From contig NZ_JBNUPE010000004.1 in NCBI RefSeq assembly GCF_050409585.1, positions 62,001 through 126,000 on the forward strand: DNA of 64,000 nucleotides, given 5' to 3'. The notes under the pieces were generated by a model. That model was not told the DNA's origin and did not search any database. It saw nothing but the letters and a program-made list of their open reading frames with translations. Of the stretch, positions 1 to 7,999 are shown piece after piece. Source of the DNA: Facklamia sp050409585. GTDB taxonomy: Bacteria; Bacillota; Bacilli; Lactobacillales; Aerococcaceae. The first letter of the stretch is position 1. Every line of letters starts with the position of its first letter. Position numbers and translations under genes: made by a program.

Positions 1-72
1 GCTCTGTTAAAAAATCTGAAAACACAAAATATCATGTTTGAAGTTAGGTTGGAACGAAAAGAGGGGGATACA

Positions 73-966
73 ATGAACAGGTTAAATTTTTGGTCTAACC
101 AAGTACAGGGAATTCAAACGCTCTATTCTAGTCGTAAACTACGTTTTAGTAAGGAAAATGCCAATGCTTATCAAACCATTTTTAATATCGATCAAAAACT
201 TCCTCTTAGAATTTTAGAAATAGGTTGTGGGCCGGGTGCTTTATGTCAGGTATTAAAAGATTGGTACCCGAATGCCAATGTAATTGGATTAGACCGCGAT
301 CACAACTTCATAGAATTTGCTAAAGAAAATATTCCTGAAGTTGAATTTTTAGAGGGTGATATTTATAAGCTTCCTTTTGAGGAAAATAGTTTTGATGTTA
401 TTCTTTCGAATACAGTGGTTGAGCACATTGAAACAAACACTTTCTTTAAAACACAGTATCATTTATTAAAATCCGGAGGAGTCTGTCTTTGTCTCAGTCA
501 AGCTCAAGGGGTCATTCACCAAGCACCGGCTTTGCTTTCTTTTAATGAAGATGAAAATACCTTTTGGCAGCAGATTGAAGTCTTAACAAACGGCCAAGAT
601 GATAGTATCCAAACTTTTCAACTAGGTAAGTATAAATTAAACGAGCAAGAATTGCCTCAAACAATGGAAAAGTTTGGTTTCCAAGACGTCTCAATGTCCT
701 ATGTTACGACTCATTTGACCCCGGATAATCCACAAGTAAGTGATCGCTTGGCTCATGCGATGATTGAGAGCGACCGTCTCGGTGATCTTGAAATATTGAA
801 CAGATTATTCAAGAATCCCCTTTTAAAAGAATTACAAAAAGACATTGAACAAATGATTGCAAAGACCAATCAAAAGTATGATAAAAGATGGGTGCTTTAT
901 CAAAAGGGCCAAAAACAGTGGGATACGAAGATTTCTACTACCAACGTCCTTAGAGGAATAAAATGA
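73..966 (+). CDS. Class I SAM-dependent methyltransferase
   Basis: This 297-residue cytosolic protein carries the SAM-binding glycine-rich motif LEIGCGPG (about residues 48-55), an acidic residue after the second strand (GLDRD, about 72-76) and a post-I motif around EGDIYKLPF, as in Methyltransf_11/25 enzymes of the UbiE type. The substrate cannot be read from sequence. An in-frame ATG lies upstream at 34, but the ATG at 73 has a good GAGGGGG ribosome site 5-6 bases before it, so I use 73. A MATE exporter follows about 100 bases downstream on the same strand and may be co-transcribed. The methyltransferase fold is sure; the function is not. Confidence 0.8.
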   Translation: MNRLNFWSNQVQGIQTLYSSRKLRFSKENANAYQTIFNIDQKLPLRILEIGCGPGALCQVLKDWYPNANVIGLDRDHNFIEFAKENIPEVEFLEGDIYKLPFEENSFDVILSNTVVEHIETNTFFKTQYHLLKSGGVCLCLSQAQGVIHQAPALLSFNEDENTFWQQIEVLTNGQDDSIQTFQLGKYKLNEQELPQTMEKFGFQDVSMSYVTTHLTPDNPQVSDRLAHAMIESDRLGDLEILNRLFKNPLLKELQKDIEQMIAKTNQKYDKRWVLYQKGQKQWDTKISTTNVLRGIK

Positions 967-1071
967 AGCCATTAAAACTTATTGAAAGATCTTTTTTCTT
1001 TCACTAAGTTTTTGGTGATTGTAATTAGTGCTTCAACTTGTTACTATTTATTGAGATATGGAGGAGTAGCA

Positions 1072-2424
1072 ATGAGAAATTTAGATTTATTAAACGGTAA
1101 GATATTTAAAACAATGTTGAAATTATCGACGCCTTTAATGTTAACTGCTTTTATTCAAATGACTTACACTTTAACCGATATTGCCTGGATTGGAAGACTC
1201 TCTACTGAGGCTGTAGCTGCAGCAGGACAAGTTGGCTTTGCTTTGTGGATTGCTTCGAGTTTGATGTTGATCCCTCGAATTGGAATGAGTGTCCTGACGG
1301 CACAAGCCTATGGGGCACGAGATGAAAAGACAGCACGCTCTTATATTAACAATGGTTTTTGGTTAGCCCTTATAATGGGCCTTGCTTTTGGAGGCCTCTT
1401 AATTTTATTTAAAGATCCCTTTATTAATTTCTTCCAATTAGAAGATGACGTCAATCAACTGACTGAAGAATATTTGATTGTGATTGCTTCGGGTGTTTTT
1501 TTATTTTTTATTAACCCTGTTATATCTGGAGCCTATAATAGTTTAGGTAATAGTAAAACACCTTTTGCCGTCAATACTCTCGGACTGGTTATTAATATTA
1601 TCTTAGATCCCATCTTAATTTTTGGCTTAGGGCCTCTTCCAGCCCTAGGGATTAAAGGGGCTGCTATGGCAACTATTTTTGCTCAGTTTATGGTATTTAT
1701 TTTGTATCTTTATGCTATTTATCGCCAAGGAGATTTACTTTACCGCAGTCGCATCCACTTGTGGTCATTTAACAGTAAGAATCTAGGGCAAATCATTAAA
1801 GTAGGACTACCACCTTCTATTCAGTCGAATGCACACGCTTTAGTCAGTGTGTTACTAAATCGTTATGTTGCTTCCTATGGCGCTATGCCTTTAGCTGTTA
1901 CCAGTGTGGGGTCAAACATTGAATCCATTTCATGGATGACCACTGAAGGTTTTGCAGTAGCGATTACGGCTATGGTAGGGCAGAATTATGGAGCTAAACT
2001 TTATGAACGAGTAGAAGGGATTTATCAAACGACCATTCGCTCCTTATTAGCCATTGGTTCATTTGCGACCTTAGTTCTTATCGTATTTAGAATGCAGTTC
2101 TTCAAGCTATTTATACCAGATGACCAGCAAGCTATCGCTTTAGGAGCTGTTTATTTACTTGTCTTTGGTTTAAGCCAATTATTTATGAGTTTTGAAATTG
2201 GTGGAAGTGGCTTCCTTAACGGTTTAGGAAATACTCAAGCCCCTGCAACTGTGAATACTGTTTGTAATTTGTTGAGAATCCCATTTGCTTGGCTGTTTAT
2301 GCCTAATTATGGTGTGGTTGGAGTTTGGATTGCTATGTCTCTTTCCACTGCTTTAAAAGGAATAATTATTTACTTATTAGCCCGTAAGAATTGGAAAAAG
2401 CTCTACCTGTCTCATGCTAATTAG
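1072..2424 (+). CDS. MATE family multidrug/cation antiporter
   Basis: This is a 450-residue polytopic membrane protein with about 12 hydrophobic segments arranged as two similar halves, typical in length for MATE (NorM/DinF-like) exporters. The N-terminus (LNGKIFKTMLKLSTPLMLTA, then YTLTDIAWIGRLSTEAVAA) is characteristic of the family. MATE proteins expel cationic drugs or metabolites using Na+ or H+. An upstream TTG at 982 would add 30 residues, but the ATG at 1072 has a GGAGGAG ribosome site and gives the usual MATE N-terminus. The actual substrate is unknown. A second, deleted MATE gene lies at about 32.1 kb. Confidence 0.88.
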   Translation: MRNLDLLNGKIFKTMLKLSTPLMLTAFIQMTYTLTDIAWIGRLSTEAVAAAGQVGFALWIASSLMLIPRIGMSVLTAQAYGARDEKTARSYINNGFWLALIMGLAFGGLLILFKDPFINFFQLEDDVNQLTEEYLIVIASGVFLFFINPVISGAYNSLGNSKTPFAVNTLGLVINIILDPILIFGLGPLPALGIKGAAMATIFAQFMVFILYLYAIYRQGDLLYRSRIHLWSFNSKNLGQIIKVGLPPSIQSNAHALVSVLLNRYVASYGAMPLAVTSVGSNIESISWMTTEGFAVAITAMVGQNYGAKLYERVEGIYQTTIRSLLAIGSFATLVLIVFRMQFFKLFIPDDQQAIALGAVYLLVFGLSQLFMSFEIGGSGFLNGLGNTQAPATVNTVCNLLRIPFAWLFMPNYGVVGVWIAMSLSTALKGIIIYLLARKNWKKLYLSHAN

Positions 2425-2443
2425 ACATAAGAAAGTAGAGCTT
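2398..2443. terminator. Bidirectional terminator-like hairpin
   Basis: AAGCTCTAC at 2398-2406 pairs with GTAGAGCTT at 2435-2443, with an inner TGTCT/AGACA stem. It overlaps the last codons of the MATE gene and lies between convergent genes. Only short T-rich stretches follow. Confidence 0.45.
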
Positions 2444-2450
2444 AAATTAA

Positions 2451-3059
2451 TTAATTATTCTCTTTTAAATTTGACACCCAATCTTTAGCATCTTGCACAA
2501 TTTGAGGCGTAATTTGATGGGTATGTACCCATTCAATGGATAGGTCTGCTTGAACGTTTGTTAATTTTTTAATTAAGTCATTGTTTGCTTGCATACTACA
2601 GATTGGATCTGCCTCACCCATGGATAAGAAGAGTTGATGATTTGATAAATCTTTCTGCTGATCAATGGCCATAGGGTAGAGTGGGGCAAATAAAATTCCT
2701 TTATTAAAGCTTTCTGGATAGTGAATTAAGATATTTAAAGCAATATTAGATCCGTTTGAGAAGCCAATAAATATTACTTTACTTAAATCAAATCCTTTTT
2801 CACTACTCATCTTTTTGATGAATTCAACAAGCTCATCACTTCTTTCCGCTAGATCTTCTAAATCATAGAGACCTTCGGCCTTCCGTTTAAAATAACGGAG
2901 GGCTCCATTTTCGTTAACAGTTCCTCTTATAGAGAGAATATTAGCTGAAGATGAGATTTCTTTGGCTAAAGGAATAAGGTTAGTTTCGTCTCCTCCTGTA
3001 CCGTGTAACAGGACAAAAGTGTATTCAGCATTATCAGCTGCGTGATAGATATATTCCAT
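2451..3059 (-). CDS. Alpha/beta-hydrolase carboxylesterase, MhqD-like
   Basis: This 202-residue protein is a small alpha/beta hydrolase of the phospholipase/carboxylesterase family (YpfH, MhqD). It has the oxyanion-hole motif LLHGTGGDE (about 17-25), the nucleophile elbow GFSNGS (Ser101), and likely Asp151 (GEADP) and His181 (HTHQIT) completing the triad. In Bacillus subtilis MhqD is induced by quinones and catechol with ring-cleavage dioxygenases. Here it is the last gene of a four-gene leftward operon, 9 bases after the flavin reductase. The role in aromatic or quinone detoxification is inferred from family and context. Confidence 0.82.
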   Translation of the reverse strand: MEYIYHAADNAEYTFVLLHGTGGDETNLIPLAKEISSSANILSIRGTVNENGALRYFKRKAEGLYDLEDLAERSDELVEFIKKMSSEKGFDLSKVIFIGFSNGSNIALNILIHYPESFNKGILFAPLYPMAIDQQKDLSNHQLFLSMGEADPICSMQANNDLIKKLTNVQADLSIEWVHTHQITPQIVQDAKDWVSNLKENN

Positions 3060-3068
3060 AATTACCTC

Positions 3069-3680
3069 CTACTTTGGTCTTTCAAGTTGAATGGTCTGTC
3101 CTAAAGTTGCATAATCATTACCCGCTAAACGACTGATCGGTTTTAACTGATCAGCAAGCACATAAGAATTCTGGTAAACTTCCTCAGAAAGATGGAAATG
3201 TACTACTCGCATCAAGAATAAGTCAGCTGAAACTTCTTTACCATTTGATGATGGGATCTCGATGTGTTGGTGTAATACTGTTTCATACCTTACTTTCATC
3301 TCAGCTATACCAGGCGTTTGAATTGTTTGACTGCTAGCAAGAGTGAATTGGGTTAAATCCAATTCACTCTTATTTTTTGGCAAATTGCTAGCTGTCAAAT
3401 TGACTTCTTGTAAATTTTCTTGGTCTACGATGTGGAAAACGGCTTCTTTATTAGCTAGGATGTTTCGAGCGGTATCCTTCATCTTACCTTTTCTTTGAAT
3501 GGACACCATGAGGATGGGTGGATTGTAAGCTACCATATTAAAGTAGGAAAAGGGTGCTAAATTTAAGCTTTGATCGTCATTTTGTGTGGCTATCATTGTA
3601 ACAGGTCTAGGGATGACTGAACCAATTAAAACCTTATACTGATCTTTAGGTGATAAGTCTGTAACTTTATAAGATAACAT
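3069..3680 (-). CDS. Flavin reductase-like (FMN-binding split barrel) protein
   Basis: This 203-residue protein matches the flavin reductase-like domain family (split barrel that binds FMN). The N-terminal stretch VLIGSVIPRPVTMIATQ and the following NLAPFSYFNMVAYNPPILMVSI are the family hallmark (VSPRPVALVTT...NLAPFSYF). Such proteins reduce flavin with NAD(P)H or act as FMN-dependent oxidoreductases. It lies between the esterase and two ring-cleaving dioxygenase genes with gaps under 15 bases, so it is probably in the same transcript. A role in reducing quinones or supplying reduced flavin is inferred, not shown. Confidence 0.8.
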   Translation of the reverse strand: MLSYKVTDLSPKDQYKVLIGSVIPRPVTMIATQNDDQSLNLAPFSYFNMVAYNPPILMVSIQRKGKMKDTARNILANKEAVFHIVDQENLQEVNLTASNLPKNKSELDLTQFTLASSQTIQTPGIAEMKVRYETVLHQHIEIPSSNGKEVSADLFLMRVVHFHLSEEVYQNSYVLADQLKPISRLAGNDYATLGQTIQLERPK

Positions 3681-3693
3681 ATTATCTACTCGC

Positions 3694-4593
3694 CTAATCT
3701 ACTATAAATTTAGGTAAAGATGACTCGATTTCTGAACGCTTAGACTCAAACTGTTCAGGTAGTTTTAATTGACTACCTAAATGATCGAAATCTTCATCTA
3801 CTTGGAAGCCAGGTTCTTTAGTAGCAAATTCGAAAATGATGCCACCTTTTTCTCTTAAATAAATCGATTTAAAGTATTTACGATCTTTGACAGGAGTCAG
3901 ATGATAATTCGCTTCTTTTAAATGGTCATGCCAAGCTTGAAGGTCAGTCAATCGATCAACTGACCAGGCTACATGATGAACAGTGCTTATGCCAAAACGT
4001 CCTAGTGGTTGTGCCTTTTTTAAAAGTAACACACGGTGTTTTTCAGGTCCACTTAATTCGATGTGTAGGTATTCGTCAGCTTCTTCAACCAATTTGGCCC
4101 CCATTTCACGTGTTAACAAGTCAAGAGTCCCTTGAGGGTTGGTAGATAGGAGTACCAAGCCATAGAAACCGATAATTTCATTATTGTCTGAGCTTGTCTC
4201 AGCTTCGACTAAAGCAATATCTAGATCATGAGGATCTGAAAATTCTAAAGTGGCTGCAGAGAACATATTACTCTTATGATAAGTAATCTCATGTTTTTCT
4301 AATTGATTTTGCCAAGCTGTGAGGCTGCCCTTAGGGATAGAAAAAGCAATTCTTCCGACTTGCCCCCCGCCTTTTGTCCCTTTATGGTCATTATCCCATG
4401 GGAAGAAGGTCATAATTGTTCCATTATCAACCTTCGAATTCGCAAAATAGGTATGATAAACAGAAGGGTCATCAAAATTGACAGTTTGCTTAACAAGTTT
4501 TAAACCGAGGACTTTTGTATAAAAATCGTAGTTTTCTTGCACATTACCCACTATGGCACTAATATGATGAATACTTTGAATTTTATCAACCAT
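3694..4593 (-). CDS. VOC-family ring-cleaving dioxygenase, MhqO-like
   Basis: This 299-residue protein has two glyoxalase/bleomycin-resistance (VOC) modules. The first begins IHHISAIVGNVQENYDFYTKVLGLKLVKQTVNFDDPSVYHTYF and the second contains HHVAWSV and GGIIFEFAT, which supply the His, His and Glu metal ligands of extradiol-type dioxygenases. It belongs to the MhqA/MhqO group, which protects Firmicutes against methylhydroquinone and catechols. It is a paralogue of the next gene upstream in the operon (3-base gap), so the pair arose by tandem duplication or was recruited together. The natural substrate is unproven. Confidence 0.85.
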   Translation of the reverse strand: MVDKIQSIHHISAIVGNVQENYDFYTKVLGLKLVKQTVNFDDPSVYHTYFANSKVDNGTIMTFFPWDNDHKGTKGGGQVGRIAFSIPKGSLTAWQNQLEKHEITYHKSNMFSAATLEFSDPHDLDIALVEAETSSDNNEIIGFYGLVLLSTNPQGTLDLLTREMGAKLVEEADEYLHIELSGPEKHRVLLLKKAQPLGRFGISTVHHVAWSVDRLTDLQAWHDHLKEANYHLTPVKDRKYFKSIYLREKGGIIFEFATKEPGFQVDEDFDHLGSQLKLPEQFESKRSEIESSLPKFIVD

Positions 4594-4596
4594 GAT

Positions 4597-5556
4597 TTAT
4601 TCCCCTTTCCAAACAGTATCAAATGGGCGAACTTGACTTTCGATTGATTCTCTTTGACCTTCTAAGAATGGTGGTAAAGATAAGATTTCACCCAGATTCT
4701 CATAAGATTCGTCTCCCATAAAGCCAGGTCCATCAGTAGAGATTTCAATTAAAATGTGACCGATGCGAGCGTATAAAGCCTTAAAGTAATAGCGATCAAC
4801 CAAACCAGAATTTCCAATTTCTAATTTTTGGTAACGATCTGCCCAAGCTTGAATCGCTTCGTCATCAGCTACTCGGAAGGATACGTGGTGAACAAGTCCA
4901 TAACCTTGCTGCACTTGTGGAGTTTCAACGTCTTTGCGTAGAATAACTTGACCACCGTGTCCGCCTTCACCAACTTCTAAGAGTGCAACATCGTCATGTT
5001 CTTCGACAATACGCATTTCATAGATAGTTGTTAAGGCAGCTTTGAATTCTTCAAAGTAACCGACAGTAATTTCAACAGGCCCAAGGCCGTAAATAGCAAA
5101 TTCTTCAGGAATAGGACCGTTTTTCCAAGGAATTCCTCCAGGGATACCCTCATTATTTTCATCTGAGAAGATTTGATAGGCTTGGCCATCTTCTTCTTCA
5201 AAAGCTAATACTTTGCTACCAAATAATTCTTTAATACCTTCATGTTTAACATTTTTTTCTTCAAAACGTTTTAAGTAATATTCTAAAGCCTCATCAGATT
5301 TTACACGCAAACCAATACGGGAAATTGAGTTTGTTCCTTTAACGCCTTCTGGTAAGTTAGGAAAATCAAAGAAAGTTACATCCGTACCAGCATTTCCACG
5401 GTCATCAGCAAAAAAAGTGTGATAAGTATGGATATCATCTTGGTTAACTGTTTTCTTAACCAAACGTAAGCCTAAAGTTTTTGTCATAAAGTCATAGTTT
5501 CTTTCTGCGCTATTTGTCATAGCTGTCACGTGGTGGATTCCTAATAAGTTGTTCAT
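4597..5556 (-). CDS. VOC-family ring-cleaving dioxygenase, MhqA/MhqO-like
   Basis: This 319-residue two-module VOC protein is the promoter-proximal gene of the leftward operon. Motifs include LGIHHVTAMTNSAERNYDFM at the N-terminus, TYHTFFADDRGNAGTDVTFFDFP, GLVHHVSFRV and HILIEISTDGPGF, with His and Glu metal ligands in the usual places. Bacillus homologues (MhqA, MhqO) are hydroquinone/catechol-stress dioxygenases repressed by MhqR. A strong AGGAGG ribosome site precedes the ATG. An MhqR-like operator and a sigma-A-type promoter lie 55-105 bases upstream. No MarR-family repressor gene is in this window. Confidence 0.87.
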   Translation of the reverse strand: MNNLLGIHHVTAMTNSAERNYDFMTKTLGLRLVKKTVNQDDIHTYHTFFADDRGNAGTDVTFFDFPNLPEGVKGTNSISRIGLRVKSDEALEYYLKRFEEKNVKHEGIKELFGSKVLAFEEEDGQAYQIFSDENNEGIPGGIPWKNGPIPEEFAIYGLGPVEITVGYFEEFKAALTTIYEMRIVEEHDDVALLEVGEGGHGGQVILRKDVETPQVQQGYGLVHHVSFRVADDEAIQAWADRYQKLEIGNSGLVDRYYFKALYARIGHILIEISTDGPGFMGDESYENLGEILSLPPFLEGQRESIESQVRPFDTVWKGE

Positions 5557-5612
5557 AAAATTTCCTCCTTTAAATTTAGAGAGTCAAAGCATTTAATAAG
5601 ATTCGATTTTGT

Positions 5613-5682
5613 TATCTCGAATTCGAATTAAATTTAACATGAATGAACAGAAAATGCAAGCATTTTGTCTCGAATTTTACAT
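5613..5682 (-). promoter_or_regulatory. Promoter and MhqR-like operator of the dioxygenase operon
   Basis: On the minus strand TTGCAT (5659-5654) and TAAATT (5636-5631) are separated by 17 bases and form a promoter. Immediately downstream, 5613-5631 reads (plus strand) TATCTCGAATTCGAATTAA, very close to the MhqR box I recall from B. subtilis (tATCTcgaAtTCgAGATaa). A second TCTCGAATT half-site lies at about 5668-5676, upstream of the -35. The placement fits repression relieved by quinones. The match is by eye. Confidence 0.6.
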
Positions 5683-5795
5683 TTCGCATTGTTTTATTAT
5701 TTATTGAATGGTTTTAGTATAAATTAAGAGTGTGAAGTTGATAAGGAATGTGTCTTGCAGTCAGTCTGTAATTTGCTAAAAGTGTGACGATCGAA

Positions 5796-6031
5796 ATGTT
5801 ATCTTATGATAATGAAGATTTTGTAGCTTTTAGTCAGCTGAAAGTCAAATCGAGAGCGAAGCTTATAAAAGTAGAAAGTGAAACTTAATTTAGAAAGTGC
5901 ATTAGGGATATGGGAATTGCAAAAATGCAATCATTGAGCTTGTTAAATTGGCACCTTTAGGAGATCCACTCGAAATTCGAGTGAGAGGTTATCAACTTTC
6001 GATTCGTAAGAGTGAAGCTGAATTAATTTAA
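5796..6031 (+). pseudogene. feoA: Decayed feoA (ferrous iron transport SH3-like protein)
   Basis: Reading from ATG 5796 gives an FeoA-like start with SQLKVKSRAKLIKVESET, then an in-frame TAA at 5886-5888, then FRKCIRDMGIAK. A one-base loss in the A-run at about 5921-5925 shifts the frame. The shifted frame continues NAIIELVKLAPLGDPLEIRV and then GYQLSIRKSEAELI to TAA at 6029-6031. This is the conserved FeoA C-terminus (APLGDP-EIRVRGY-LSLRK-EA). One stop and one frameshift mean it cannot be made as a whole protein. It sits 28 bases before a broken feoB, in the usual operon order. Confidence 0.82.
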
Positions 6032-6059
6032 ACAACCCTTTTATCGGGAGGAGCGAAGC

Positions 6060-6478
6060 ATGCGTAAAATTACCTTATTAGCTAATCTTAACTGTGGGAA
6101 GACCACACTTTTTAATCTGCTCACCGGATCTAATCAAAAGGTCGGAAATTGGCCGGGCGTGACGATTGATAAAAAGAGGGCTAATTTTAAACGAATCCTA
6201 CCACGGTCATTGTTGATTTACCAGGCATTTTTTTACCTTCCTATATAAAGGAAACTTTGTCACACGATTATCTATTAGATGAGCAGGCTGATATGATTTA
6301 AATGTAGTAGATGGGAATAGATTTGAAAGAAGTTTTTATTTAACTATCCAATTATTAGAGTTAGGAATCCCACTGGTTATTGTAGTGAATAGGGCATTAT
6401 AAGTTAAAAAAAGCATTGAATTAGATTCAATAGTTTTATCAGAATTCTTTCATTGAGTTGTTCTTTTCATTTCTGTTA
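6060..6478 (+). pseudogene. feoB: Decayed feoB (ferrous iron transporter, G-domain remnant)
   Basis: ATG 6060 follows a GGGAGGAG ribosome site and opens a FeoB GTPase domain: ITLLANLNCGKTTLFNLLTG (a G1-type motif) then VGNWPGVTIDKK. A frameshift near 6195 moves the DLPGIF (G3) motif to another frame, followed by an in-frame TAA. Further pieces (NVVDGNRFERSFYLTIQLLE, then LGIPLVIVVN) are scattered over frames with more stops. Only about 140 codons of the roughly 650-700 expected remain; the entire transmembrane part is gone at about 6478, where the next Feo gene begins. Clearly a pseudogene. Confidence 0.88.
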
Positions 6479-6735
6479 ATGAATTTTAAAACCTTTATGA
6501 TTCTTTTCATAATTGTAGGAGGTTTAATTTATCTCCTAAAAAAGAATGGTAATCTTTTAAAGCCGGAAAGAACAAGTGGACATCTTGCACTGTAACGGAT
6601 TGTCCTTTGGCCGGATTGAATGTTAAAACATCCACCAATATAGTAGGATGTTCCTGTGATAAAGTATCTGATGAAGAGCGACTAGTTATTCAAAGAGAAA
6701 TTGCTCAGGCCAAAGTTAAATTTCAAAAAAATTAA
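6479..6735 (+). pseudogene. Frameshifted FeoB-associated Cys-rich membrane protein
   Basis: ATG 6479 encodes a single membrane segment (FMILFIIVGGLIYLLKKNG) that runs into a stop. From about 6565 another frame continues KAGKNKWTSCTVTDCPLAGL and ends GCSCDKVSDEERLVI...FQKN at TAA 6733-6735. A transmembrane helix followed by a Cys-rich tail with CPLAG is typical of the small FeoB-associated Cys-rich protein (Pfam 12669 type) that follows feoB in Firmicutes. One frameshift near 6560 separates the two parts. It completes a three-gene dead feo operon. Confidence 0.72.
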
Positions 6736-6870
6736 TAACTAACAGCTCTACTCTTTATATTGGTTTAGGCTGTTTTTGAATTAAAATAGAAATTTCCGTT
6801 CTTGACTTGACCGACTTTGAAAAGTATGAGACTCTAAAAAAGAAATAATAAAATAGAGAGGGCGTTTTGG

Positions 6871-7737
6871 ATGCGAGATTTATCTTTTTTTAAAAAATCG
6901 ATAATAATACTTACACTGATCAGTCTTGTAAATCTTTTGTATCCATATCAAGTCCTGGCTTTGGAGACTTACTATTCTAAAAGTATTTATGTTTATAATT
7001 TAACAGAAGACAAAACCGAGTTGTCTTTAAAAGCCAACGTCTCTCGTAAACCTGCTTCCTTAGTAAAAATTATGACAACACTTGTTGCACTAGAACATAT
7101 CGATAATCTATCAGCCTATGCTCCAGTGGATGAAGCCAGTTACTATCAGGCCATAGAAGAAGGCGCAGCTATGGCGGGTTATTATCCTTATGAGTCAACC
7201 ACTTTTCGTGATTTGCTCTATGGCACCATGCTTCCTTCAGGAGCTGAAAGTGCAAATTCATTAGCACTTAATGTAGCCGGATCCAAAAAGACTTTTATTA
7301 AGTGGATGAATGAAAAAGCTGAAGAATTAAAATTAAAAAAAACTAAGTTTAAAAGCGTGGATGGCATGGATCAAGTAGGTCAAGTAACTACTGCTAAGGA
7401 AATCGCTATGTTATTGAAAGAAGCTTTAAAAAATGGTCATTTTGAAGCAATCTTTAAACGTAAAGACTATTTATCGACGGCAACTAATGCCCATCCCTCA
7501 GGTGTTTATATGGAAAGTACTGTTTTCAAAAAATTGCGGGAATTTTATCAAGACGGTTTTGAGATTACTGGTGGCAAATCTGGTACTACCTATGGAGCCG
7601 GTTTATGCTGGGCCACTTTAGCTGAAAAAGATGGTAAAGAATATATAGTGGTTGTCATGGGTTCAGAATTAAATGATCTTAATAACCGAGTAGAAGGACA
7701 AGTGCTGGATACACTTAAAATTCTTTCAGAACTATAG
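6871..7737 (+). CDS. D-alanyl-D-alanine carboxypeptidase (class A low-mass PBP)
   Basis: This 288-residue exported protein has a signal peptide (basic start, hydrophobic core about 10-28, likely cleavage after VLA at 30). It carries all three penicillin-binding motifs: SLVK (Ser63-Lys66), SAN (127-129) and KSG (236-238). It should trim the terminal D-Ala from peptidoglycan stem peptides. At 288 residues it lacks the C-terminal PBP5 beta domain and amphipathic anchor of DacA-type enzymes, so it may be soluble or wall-associated. A GAGGG site precedes ATG 6871. It is monocistronic between two decayed regions. Confidence 0.87.
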   Translation: MRDLSFFKKSIIILTLISLVNLLYPYQVLALETYYSKSIYVYNLTEDKTELSLKANVSRKPASLVKIMTTLVALEHIDNLSAYAPVDEASYYQAIEEGAAMAGYYPYESTTFRDLLYGTMLPSGAESANSLALNVAGSKKTFIKWMNEKAEELKLKKTKFKSVDGMDQVGQVTTAKEIAMLLKEALKNGHFEAIFKRKDYLSTATNAHPSGVYMESTVFKKLREFYQDGFEITGGKSGTTYGAGLCWATLAEKDGKEYIVVVMGSELNDLNNRVEGQVLDTLKILSEL

Positions 7738-7783
7738 TAAAAAACGGAAGAAAACTTATAAATAATATTAAAAAGGACTCTCA

Positions 7784-7960
7784 AAGTGTACTGACCTCCT
7801 AAATCCGGATACGGAATTAGGAGGTCATATGTATGTCTAAAGATAATTTTGACTGGCGATTAAAGGTAGTAATAGAAAAGGAAAAGGGTGACAAGCGATG
7901 GAAGAAAAGAGCCATCGCGAAGATATGGATTGAGTTTTGCAAGCTTCAGGAATTAATTGT
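7784..7960 (+). mobile_element. Possible IS3-family left-end and orfA remnant
   Basis: TGTACTGACCTCCTAAATCC begins a stretch that looks like an IS150-type terminus. GACCTCCTAA (7793-7802) and TTAGGAGGTC (7817-7826) form a long palindrome with an inner TCCG/CGGA. An ATG at 7834 then opens MSKDNFDWRLKVVIEKEKGD, which resembles the start of IS3-family OrfA (MxKxxFExKLKVV). The reading frame stops after about 45 codons and no transposase catalytic part or right end is visible. I treat it as a truncated element; it could also be a chance hairpin. Confidence 0.35.
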
Positions 7961-7999
7961 TTATCAGAAACTGCTTTAGAATCTTTTCTAAAGTGTGGG

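Noticed and set aside
5967..5983. Perfect palindrome CACTCGAA-A-TTCGAGTG resembling the MhqR box core
   Set aside because: It falls inside the conserved C-terminal coding part of the decayed feoA (DPLEIRV), where the codons explain it, and it is far from the dioxygenase promoter.
7590..7784. Open frame antisense to the carboxypeptidase gene end
   Set aside because: It overlaps the KSG motif region of a well supported gene and has no independent support.
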